A program made the position numbers and the translations under genes. This document shows positions 1-7,605 of a stretch of DNA of 16,639 bases, in pieces. The DNA is from Triparma columacea. Taxonomy: Eukaryota > Sar > Bolidophyceae > Parmales > Triparmaceae. Within the stretch, counting starts at the first letter, position 1. Every line of letters begins with the position of its first letter. The stretch covers positions 2,297 through 18,935 of the forward strand of contig BRYA01000088.1 in the NCBI GenBank assembly GCA_030267965.1, written 5' to 3'. Under the pieces are notes generated by a model that saw only the letters and a list, made by a program, of their open reading frames with translations, did no database searches and was not told where the DNA came from.

Positions 1-190
1 GGGGGAGGGGGGGGGGGGTGAGACAATGAACGCAAACATGGACCTGGACGCGGGCGACTTGCAAAGGTAACCACCACCATCCCCGTCTTCCCCTCCCCCG
101 CCTTCCCCTCCGCCGCCTTTCCCTCCCCCGCCTTCCCCGCCTTCCCCTCCCCCTCCCCACCTTCCCCTCCCCTCCCCACCTTCCCCTCTC
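1..190. repeat. C-rich (plus) / G-rich (minus) low-complexity minisatellite
   Basis: The stretch from about 76 to 190 is made of imperfect repeats of a CCTTCCCCTCCCC-like word, with variants containing CCGCC. It begins after a short mixed segment (20-70) that follows a run of G. On the minus strand it is G-rich and directly follows a strong splice donor (GAAG|GTGAGT at 195), so it may be an intron of the adjoining minus-strand exon. On the plus strand, an ATG at 26 followed by AAAG|GTAACC at 67 could instead be a short first exon. The G-rich strand has many GGGG runs and could form quadruplexes. Confidence 0.7.
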
Positions 191-1057
191 CTACTCACCT
201 TCAAGAAACCTTTCATCCTCCTTGACTTGGAATCGATCCACCTTGCTCACAGCTGTGGCGTCAACGAGCTCTCCGACGTGTGGCGTGCCGTCCTCCCTTC
301 CTCCCAGACTGGCTCGACCTTGGATGCGGAGACTGGCTCGACTTTGAAGAGGAACTGGGGCGACCATGTCGACGACAGCAATGTAACCCCCGATGTTGTA
401 GTGGTGCGTAGTGGCGGGGTGCTCAGAGGTAGTCTGAAGTGCATTGCTGGCACTGCCTGCGACAGCTTGCACTGCGGCAGCCTGATCCAGCGCAGGCTGT
501 ACCATGGCGATCCTATCAGTCATGGTGGGACCATTCTGACATGCACCCACGACCTCACATCGCACGGAACCTCTTTGAGCTTCAGCAAGAACATCTTCCC
601 CGTCTTGGCCAATCGCCTGTTCGCGACGGAAGTCTTGTCCAAAATGTGAATCTGAAAGAGCTGATGCAAAGAAGTAGAAGCAAAAAATGGAGAGGAAAAA
701 TGTCCAGTGAGCCAGACCAAAGCCCCAGCCACTTCTACCGTTCTTCCGATCTAAAGTTCGGGGGCGACCAGCCCGATCCAATCCTTCCGCAAGCTCTGAA
801 GTGTCGTTAAGGCCAAATGCAGCACCTCCCTCGACCCTGTCAAAGTCTGCCTTGGTATGTCTCATAGAGGGGTCACTGCGCCCCTCCATCGTCAGCATGT
901 TGTTTGAGAATAGCAAGACGTTCCCACTATCTCTCGAACAACGGCTATGTGTGAGCGTGTAAGAGCAGATGGGTGAGATATTTGTTTTCGATCCTATTGT
1001 GTGTCCATTATCTGCCAGTTTAAGGTTTCGCCCCGCCATGAAGGCTGCAATGTGCAT
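191..1057 (-). CDS. Hypothetical protein exon, 288-codon open frame (strand uncertain)
   Basis: I do not recognise this protein. The minus frame is open from an ATG at 1057 (a second ATG follows six codons later) to a TGA/TAG region that coincides with a very good splice donor. The last coding bases read CTTGAAG, followed by GTGAGTAGG at 195 and a G-rich stretch, so the visible exon probably ends at 196 in phase 1 and continues beyond this window or in its first 60 bases. One hydrophobic segment near the middle (HWTFFLSIFCFYFFASA) could be a single membrane span. The rest is mixed and polar with no motif I can name. A competing plus-strand model exists: ATG 26, donor at 67, acceptor CTCACAG ending at 252, then a frame open to TGA at 649. 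That frame has GC-rich third positions. I prefer the minus strand because its open frame is twice as long and agrees with the neighbouring genes. Confidence 0.4.
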   Translation of the reverse strand: MHIAAFMAGRNLKLADNGHTIGSKTNISPICSYTLTHSRCSRDSGNVLLFSNNMLTMEGRSDPSMRHTKADFDRVEGGAAFGLNDTSELAEGLDRAGRPRTLDRKNGRSGWGFGLAHWTFFLSIFCFYFFASALSDSHFGQDFRREQAIGQDGEDVLAEAQRGSVRCEVVGACQNGPTMTDRIAMVQPALDQAAAVQAVAGSASNALQTTSEHPATTHHYNIGGYIAVVDMVAPVPLQSRASLRIQGRASLGGREDGTPHVGELVDATAVSKVDRFQVKEDERFLEGE

Positions 1058-1740
1058 ATATAAGCTTGAGAGGCTATATGACTTAACAAATCATACGAAA
1101 GATGTTGTTAAAGTCCCCAGAACTACTTCCCTGCCTCAAAACAGATGGCGATCCTCTCTCCTTCAATCTCAACCTCGCACTTTTTCGTTCCCATCGTTGT
1201 CCCACCCCCCTCCCCGTGGCATAATATTCCCTTAACGAGATCATTTCCCTCAAATCGCCCATCTTTGATGTCATCTGCCATGACAACAGACGGGCTGAGC
1301 CACAGAAGGGTTACAGTTGCCATATCTTCCCTCCCTCAACGCGTTATCAAAACTCTCCCCGATGTAAATTTATGCAATACCTTAACCTTCCGTCGGAGAT
1401 GACTCACATATCAAATATTGGTACCTCTCGAAAGGATATTTCCCCAAAAGGGTTTGAGGATCCCCCCTCACAAAGACGTCCCGAAGAATGCCTGGATTAC
1501 AATTTTGACCACTTTCAATTTTAAGTTTAGTAGCGTTTTCGTCGGAGCTTCTTTTCGGTACGTGTGTCTGGATTGACCTTGAACCGCCTTGCGTACAATT
1601 AATTCACCGGAAAGTCGCGTAATTAAGATGCTGAATTGGCGTTCCCCCCGACAAACAAATTTCATTGTTTTTCTTCAACTTTTTGTCTTATCTTTAGTTA
1701 CCCGAATCCTCTGCATAAAACGACTTCCTAGGTTTCATCC
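1058..1740. other. Spacer with no supported gene
   Basis: Nothing convincing was found here. The best small frame is on the minus strand at 1123-1323 (66 codons, starting MATVTLLWLSPSV). It has a protein-like composition and a possible signal peptide, but I could not splice it in frame to the exon at 1057, and its codon use gives no strong support. TTGCAG, a possible acceptor, lies at about 1047-1052 on the minus strand, just after the ATG at 1057. The remaining sequence is of mixed composition, with no tRNA or repeat that I can see. Confidence 0.4.
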
Positions 1741-2793
1741 TCATAGTACATCCGTGAACTCTCTCCTTCTAAACCAGCACAATACCTTCCCCCAACCTCT
1801 ACATCTCCCTCTCCAAATCCTAATCCTTCCCCCCCCGATTTCCACCCTCCATTTCCTCACGTTCTTCCATGTTTTTCCTCCCCCACCATGGTACAAGACT
1901 CGAAGTGTGCGTGCGTGTTTAGTTGTCGTGTAGGTGTACTCCCTAACTTTTACAAGGAACATATCCCTACACACGCACTCGCCGAACAACCACGGGAACC
2001 TGTAAGTTGTCGTGTTCGCCAATTCCTCCCCCCCCGACGTCGACGTTCGTTTTTTCCTGCGCTGTTTATGTGTTGTGCCTACTACTACGTGACCACCATC
2101 GTCCGTGTTTGATATAGTTACCCCAACCCTTATTGGTGAGCAAAGTGAGTTGAAAGAGTAATGTGGTCCTAGTATTGTTAGCGTGTACACTATTAAGAAG
2201 GAGCACACTACCAAGGCTAAGAGGGGGGGGGGGGAACGGACGGTGGAGGAGGAGGTGGTGGAAACGGCAGCAACTGCTCCCAATCCACGCTTTGGTTTTG
2301 GCTGATGAGGGCGGGGGGAGGGTTTACGTCGGCGTTGAGTGTGTTTGAGGGACGTTTGTCGTGTGCCTCTTTCAACTTTGCCTCTTTCATCAACCTTTCC
2401 TCTTTCAGCCTTCGCTGCCTTTAGTGCTTTAGCTAGGTTGAGGATGTATGTGTCCTTCCTCTTTACTCTCTCTTTGAGTTCTCTGACTTCAAGGTTTCTT
2501 TCTCGTAGCCTTTCCTTTGTTGACATCATAGGTAAGGTTATTATGGAGTTAGACGGTGATATTGCGTTTGTAGGGCTGCTTTTAGGCTTATATATGTCGT
2601 TAGGTGTATAATAGGGGTCATTGTTAACATCATTAGGTGTTTCACTCATCAATGGCGTCGACGTTGCAAAGATAATGCCTGATTCAGCCATAAGATTGAA
2701 TAATGATGAAATGAGCACAACACAAAAACATGAGGAGAAAAAAAGGCAAATTTTGTAGTGAACTAGAGTAACTGGTTTAAATAACGGCGTCAT
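1741..2793 (-). CDS. Hypothetical membrane/coiled-coil protein, 350 aa
   Basis: Function unknown. The frame is open from ATG at 2793 to TGA at 1741. The N-terminus has a hydrophobic stretch (residues about 16-34, ICLFFSSCFCVVLISSLFNL) that looks like a signal peptide or signal anchor. A polar Asn/Pro/Ser segment follows. Next is a charged helix likely to form a coiled coil (about residues 90-130, containing KERLRERNLEVRELKERVKR). A basic Pro-rich part and a second hydrophobic segment (LLALVVCSFLIVYTLTILG) follow, and the C-terminal third is rich in Gly, Arg and Trp. A possible in-frame intron of 111 bases (2327-2217 on the minus strand, GTAAAC to CCTCTTAG behind a 12-base C run) would remove the basic Pro-rich part and splice into the second hydrophobic segment. 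Codons are more AT-ended than in the GC-rich genes to the right. The G-rich 3' part may be mispredicted. Confidence 0.5.
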   Translation of the reverse strand: MTPLFKPVTLVHYKICLFFSSCFCVVLISSLFNLMAESGIIFATSTPLMSETPNDVNNDPYYTPNDIYKPKSSPTNAISPSNSIITLPMMSTKERLRERNLEVRELKERVKRKDTYILNLAKALKAAKAERGKVDERGKVERGTRQTSLKHTQRRRKPSPRPHQPKPKRGLGAVAAVSTTSSSTVRSPPPLLALVVCSFLIVYTLTILGPHYSFNSLCSPIRVGVTISNTDDGGHVVVGTTHKQRRKKRTSTSGGEELANTTTYRFPWLFGECVCRDMFLVKVREYTYTTTKHARTLRVLYHGGGGKTWKNVRKWRVEIGGGRIRIWRGRCRGWGKVLCWFRRREFTDVL

Positions 2794-3886
2794 CAACAGT
2801 CCCTGCGAGAGCTGACGACTCCCGCAACACCAAAGACGTGTTACAATGCATCAACGATAGCCCGATTACCGATCCCCCTTTCGAGGCTAGGGTTCAAGTC
2901 ATTTTAATCAATTATTACATTTTACATACAATAATCAAACTGATTGATTGATAATAATCTTTGAGTTCAAATTCTTCAAAAATGCTGTAATGTTTTTTGA
3001 TAATATATTCTCAATCATAAATCTTTGTCAACGAATGTTATATTCACTTAATATTTTATATTAAAAATATTTGTGAAATATTACTAAAAAACAGAATTAT
3101 TTTCTAAACCATAGAATTTCAAATATATATTTTTGTGTATTCAAATAAATGTAAAAATATATGTTTTGATTGTTATATTACATTAAAAGTTACTATAGTT
3201 TAATTAGGCTTTTAAAAAAATTCATTTCGGTGACTTTCCTGATTTCTTAAGAGCTAAGGGTGTTGAGAGAGTTAACCGTAAGTATGTTTTACACAAGTAA
3301 TTTAGATCAAAACAATATAAGTTCGGAGTTAGGTCGAGTGGTCAGTGAGATATGCTGGAAGACTTTTGGCAGGTTTCACATTTTGGCCTTGTCTCAGACT
3401 TCACATTTGTACATTTCCGTAATCGGGGTCACGTACCATGATAAAAGATAGCGATGCGGATAAAATGAGCAGTATTTAAGCTGAAAGACGCATTTCACCA
3501 AAATATATTATATTCAAAGGCAACCGTTCAAAAATAGATTGTGTGGTCCACCAGCCCAAGGCAAGGCTTTTCGTCTTCAACTCAAGTAATAACAAGCGAC
3601 TTCTTCCATGGATAATGCACTAGTTATTGACACTGCGGACCTTGAAATAAACAGAAAATAGACAATTGCTTGGCACACACATGCAATCAAAGTAAATGTT
3701 AACCTCTCGATCATAACCCCCCTGTTCGAAAAATGGGAGAACAATTGTGCGTTTAAAGATTTCCTAAATTTTTGTTGGATAGTAGCAACAACGAGTGTGC
3801 TGCCCAGCAGCGACACGACTATTCTGGGTCGTTCTCCTCTGTTTCTCATTCTCTTGTTTCCCCCCCCCCCCCCAAAATGTAAATCC
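2794..3886. other. Gene-free region with a strongly AT-rich island
   Basis: No open frame here is long or protein-like. By hand count, 57 of 300 bases in 2941-3240 are G or C (19%), against a clearly GC-rich surround. The island begins abruptly near 2890 and fades by about 3260. It contains many A and T runs and no obvious tandem unit. A C14 run sits at 3860-3873, just downstream of the neighbouring minus-strand stop codon. The region is upstream of the gene ending at 1741 and downstream of the one ending at 3887, so it could hold a promoter and a 3' UTR. It could also be a structural chromosome element. Confidence 0.75.
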
Positions 3887-6072
3887 TCACAGTTCCACCT
3901 TCACGGTTCCGAGCTTCTCCTCATCCAACTCCAATACCGCAGCCGAGCGGTCTCCCGCCCCACTATCAGCATCTAGTTCGCCTTCTCCCGACACCGAAGT
4001 CACTGCCGACTGTGGTTGGAGGGTGGGCTTGTGCTTGAACTCTTCGTCTAATGTCTTGGTGTGGAGGGCCACGTTGGAGGAGGTGAAGGAGGTGTTGCAA
4101 TTGTCGTCGTCGACCACGTTGCTGGGGTACGAGTTGGATGCACTGCTGTCTCCGGAGATGGGATACTGCTGCTGCTGCTGTGGCTGCTGCTGCTGTTGGT
4201 GGTGGTGGTGGTATGACTCCGAGTCTGATGACGAGTTCGTGTCAGAGATGTCGGAACTAGTTACAGTGGTGGAAGCAGGTGGTGAGGGGGGAACGGGGTG
4301 GTTATGGCGGACGGTGTTCATAAAGCCGAGGAGGATAGACCCGAGGTCCCGGTCTTCTTTAGAGTGTGTTGTTGGAGTTGAGGGTTTGAGGTGGGGGGGC
4401 GACGACAGGTGCTGCTGCGCGGGGGGTTGAGGAAACGCCCGAGGGTACTGATGCATATAGTGAGGGTGGAAGTGGGGGGCGGGGTGGTAGGGAGGGTATT
4501 GGGAGGAGAGAGGTGGGGGGGCATGCTGGAAGGGGGAAGATGAGCCTGAAATGGTTGGAACTGGTTGATTTCGGTACGATCCGTAGGGGGGGCCAGGGAG
4601 TGACGAGGCTGGGGTTGAGATGTAGTTCTCGGGAACAACGATGTTCGTGTTGTATTGGAGGTTGGAGACATCCTCGACGTAGTATTTTGAGCCAGAGGTG
4701 TTCTCGACCCTGCAGGGGATGAGGGAGGGACGAAGAGTAGGATTTAGTGTGTTGTGCATGTGTTGTTGCGTGCATTCGAAGGGGGAATTTAGTTGGTGTA
4801 TGTATTATTCGTCTTCACGAATTTTCTTCTCACAACTTCTTACCTCGCACGGAAAACTTTCTCCTTATGGGCGAGTTCGAGCTGTGCATAGTTGGAACGA
4901 GGGGGGTTGGAATGGTGCGATGAGAGGGGAATGGAGGATGGACGAGTGAGAAGAGGGAGCAGGTACGAACAGGGGGTGGTACGACCGGGGGGGAAGTGGA
5001 GATGAGTGGGGGGCAGCAAGAGCATGAGTGGCGAGTGGGGGGCCGACGAACAGCGGGGGAGTGATAACTGTGGTGAAGCTGCGCTGGTCCACCTTGCATA
5101 TCATCCACCTTCTTCATCCAAACATTCTCACCTTTGCCTGCTCAAACTCGGCTCCAGAGTTCTCTAACCTATCAGACAAATGGTAGACGCGCTGAGGAAG
5201 GGAGGGGAGCGGGAGTTTTTTTGATACGTGGGGGTCGATGCGAGGATGAGTACAAACGAGTGCTGGTGCCCCCCCCAACTCGACCCCCAAGTAAAACCCA
5301 GCACCATCTCACCTTCCCTAGACAACTCGCTCCGGCATACTTCTTCGTGATGCGCATAGGGTCGCAGTTGAGCTTCTGGGAGAGGTAGGCTCTCAAAGTG
5401 ATGCCCTCCGGAAGGGTGAGGATCCCATTCGAGAAATAGTGAATGATCTTTGTTGTGTAGTCTTCCTCTTCAACTCTGCAATGACAAGGGGATGGAGTGT
5501 AGGAGGAGACGGTGTGGGGGCAGCGGTGTTAGTCAGTGATCCTTCTATATCCCCCCCCCCCAACCCCCCATTAACACATAGAAATATGTCAAACTGGGAA
5601 AATTACAGCACAAATATAAACCTAGTCGTTCAGCTCAGCATGTGTTCCATGCCAATGATTGCCTGTTGACGATCTAAAACCATCGAAAGCGTGAAAATAC
5701 AGAACAATGATATAGACTAATCCCCATAAGACAGCAAAAGCGCCTCTTGGAGGCCCACACGGGGAAGAGTACTGAAAACAAGCTGAGTCGCTAGTCTGAC
5801 AAAGTGAACTTCACCCTTCAATCTCCCTCCCCTGCCGTCAAAGTCGGCCTATTTTCACCACAACGCCCCCACATTACTCACGTCCACTTCCCCTTCCTAA
5901 GATGATCCCTCCCTGCTCTAGGTTTTGTTGACCTTTTCTTCTTCAGAAGTGGTACCTCTCCCGGCATCAAGACTCTACCCAAATCACTGTCCAATGAGAC
6001 GTAGTCACCCCCAGCTATCTGGTTTGGCGGACTTCTCTTCCTACCCGGAGGGCTATCTGGGGATCTATGCAT
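3887..6072 (-). CDS. KGKWT/PMRITKK-domain protein, putative regulator, 424 aa, five exons
   Basis: Exons on the minus strand are 6072-5882, 5475-5313, 5191-5132, 4881-4844 and 4709-3887. They join in phases 2, 0, 0, 2 and total exactly 425 codons with the stop. I chose ATG 6072 because an in-frame TGA lies 15 bases upstream, behind AT-rich leader-like sequence. The conserved core spans residues about 58-151: a basic LRKGKWTVEEEDY start resembling the beginning of a Myb/SANT repeat, then a helical region with GITLRAYLSQKLNCDPMRI and KKYAGASCLGKRVYH, then a charged helix. I recall closely similar segments in many uncharacterised diatom and oomycete proteins, so this is probably a stramenopile family. 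DNA binding is only an inference. The C-terminal 270 residues are disordered: Pro/His/Ser-rich, with a HHHHQQQQQPQQQQQ tract (318-332) and an acidic end. The stop overlaps a donor-like GTGAGG at 3890, so a further 3' exon cannot be excluded. Confidence 0.83.
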
Positions 6073-6579
6073 ATACAACTCGCTTCACTATTTTTTATTC
6101 CACTATTTATTATTCCACACACTATTTTTAGTTCTTCGACTTTGGCCACATCATCCTCAAAACTTGCGTTTCCGGCTGAGGAATTGAAGTTCGTGTTGTT
6201 TTTTTGAGACATCTGAAAACTTTCACCAGATGTCATTAGTGGTCGATAATTTCTCGCTACCGATTTCTTTGGTAGCATCGTGTGTAATGTCATGCTTTTG
6301 CCCCCGCTCTATCAAAGATGGGAGAAGTTTGAGGGACATGTTGCGACTGGGTTACAGCAAGTAGGAGTTCCTCTCAGGAAGGTGGATAGATGAGCGCGCC
6401 GCGGATTCAACAATATTAAACATTTAAAGAAAACGCAATGTAGCAACGATTATGTTTGCATAACGATCCAATATTTCCCAAGTTATGCCTCTCCACTCTT
6501 CAATGCACACAGCCCGTGTCACAGCCCAAATCACCACCTTTTCAACCTCCAACCTCACGTGCTAGAAACAGTCCCCTTC
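6073..6579. other. Intergenic spacer between two minus-strand genes
   Basis: The spacer holds the presumed promoter and leader of the 424-aa gene (immediately right of 6072, AT-rich with GTGGAATAATAAATAGTGG-like repeats) and the 3' UTR of the lysine-rich gene (left of 6580). A minus frame of 92 codons at 6015-6293 overlaps the first exon of the 424-aa gene in another frame. I could not splice it convincingly to that exon, so I treat it as leader sequence. No RNA gene or repeat was recognised. Confidence 0.5.
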
Positions 6580-7268
6580 CTAGTTAAGGTCGACTTTTAC
6601 TTTCGTTGTTCCTCTCTTTTTCTGTGTGCAGCCGCATGGAGTGAGGGAGTGAGGGAGGGGAAGGTTTGGAGGGGGGATGGGAGGGGCTGTTTTTCCAATT
6701 GAATCTCACCGTCGCTTTCTCCCCCCTCGACTTCTTTTTCGAGTTTGCATCTTTCTTTTTCGTCTTGGCTTGCTTGGCCCCCTTCTCTGCATTTCCCTTT
6801 TTCTGTGTGCGGCCACATGGAGAAGAGGGAGGGGGAGGGTTGGAGGGGGGATGGGAGGCTGTTTTTCCAATTCAATCTCACCGTCGCTTTCTTCCCCTTC
6901 GACTTCTTTTTCGAGTTTGCACCTTTCTTTTTCTTCTTGGCTTGTTTGCCCCCCTTCTTTGCATCTCCCTCCTCCTCCTCCTCCTTCTTCTTCTTCTCTT
7001 TCCTCCAACCCACCCTCGGGAGAGACTTCAATGGCGTAATCGGCTCGTACTGCTCCCGAAACTTTTGACGCATACTCTCCAGCATCGCCTGCCTTCTCTT
7101 TGCCTTTGCCTGCTTCACCCCATCCACAGACGTCTCCTCGTCCTCGTCCTCCTCCTCCAAATCCACCTCAAATACCACCTCCTTCGCAACATCCTTGACA
7201 GTTCTCTTCTTCTTTTTTACTACCTTAGTCTTCTTGACTTGGCTCCTTGTTTTCCTTGTGGACACCAT
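6580..7268 (-). CDS. Lysine-rich, probably nuclear protein, 173 aa, three exons
   Basis: Exons on the minus strand are 7268-6882, 6802-6710 and 6621-6580, all in phase 0 (129, 31 and 13 codons plus TAG). Both donors read GCGACG|GTGAGATT and both acceptors read CACACAG|AAAAAG. The protein starts MVSTRKTRSQ and is strongly basic, with several Lys clusters. It has one acidic patch (residues about 36-46, LEEEDEDEE) and one more structured segment (about 54-88) containing RRQAMLESMRQKFREQYEP followed by ITPLKSLPRVGW. The rest is Lys/Ala/Ser repeat-like tail. I do not recognise the family. The composition suggests a nuclear, nucleic-acid- or chromatin-associated protein, which is inference. Reading straight through the introns gives a different 223-codon frame that switches frame within the repeat and ends at 6597. 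The spliced model is better because it restores the repeat KKxxNAxKGxKQAK in one frame. Confidence 0.75.
6622..6969 (-). repeat. Tandem duplication of an exon plus its intron (two copies)
   Basis: Copy 1 runs from about 6969 to 6803 (the 3' part of exon 1 plus intron 1, 79 bases). Copy 2 runs from 6802 to 6622 (exon 2, 93 bases, plus intron 2, 88 bases). The coding parts align base for base with few changes (for example AACTCGAAAAAGAAGTCGA is shared). The introns share GTGAGATT(G/C)AATTGGAAAAACAGCC at their starts and differ by 9 bases in length. The offset between copies is 172 bases at the donor end and 181 at the acceptor end. Confidence 0.85.
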
Positions 7269-7605
7269 AATTCACCTTCAAAATTAAAATCACCGAGCTG
7301 AGGAAGTTTGGAGGTTATTTTGAGGGTTATACAGGGGGGTTTTCACGGTCGGTGTTAACATCAGTTCACGAAATACCCTTATCTCTCCCAGTAGACCCTT
7401 CCCTCAACTAGGCACACTCACATTCAACTCACAAATGATGAAACAAATTGGTTAAAAATTCTAAATTCAGAAAAAAAACGACAATAATTTTGCCTTTTTC
7501 CAATTTGATTCTTCTCCCCATCCACGGTTCGTCTTCGCTTAGCTCCCCCTCCCCGTCCCGTCCCGTCCCCTCCCCTCCCCCCCCCACCCCTCACCATCCC
7601 ATGCC
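7269..7605. other. Intergenic spacer with a G/C-run 3' UTR
   Basis: No gene is seen. To the right it holds the 3' UTR of the U2AF gene. On the minus strand that part is very G-rich (GGGGTGGGGGGGG, then GGGACGGGACGGGACGGGG, about 7545-7595), a likely quadruplex former. It then becomes A/T-rich (7430-7500). To the left is the presumed promoter of the lysine-rich gene. I found no AATAAA signal for the U2AF transcript. Confidence 0.5.

Noticed and set aside
740..760. AGATCGGAAGA on the minus strand, resembling a sequencing adapter start
   Set aside because: Only 11 bases match, and the following bases differ from known adapters. It sits inside an open frame, so chance is likelier.
2860..2905. 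Possible tRNA gene (GGTTCAAGTC resembles a B box)
   Set aside because: No A box at a proper distance, no acceptor-stem pairing and no anticodon stem could be drawn.
3325..3400. Possible tRNA gene (AGGTCGAGTGGTCAG resembles an A box)
   Set aside because: The downstream GGTTTCACA does not fit a B box, and no cloverleaf forms.
3795..4430. Plus-strand 211-codon frame
   Set aside because: It is Cys/Trp-rich because it mirrors the His/Gln tract of the 424-aa gene, and has no independent support.
6597..7268. Single 223-codon lysine-rich open frame without introns
   Set aside because: It changes frame inside the duplicated segment. The spliced three-exon model keeps both repeat copies in the same frame with GT-AG sites.
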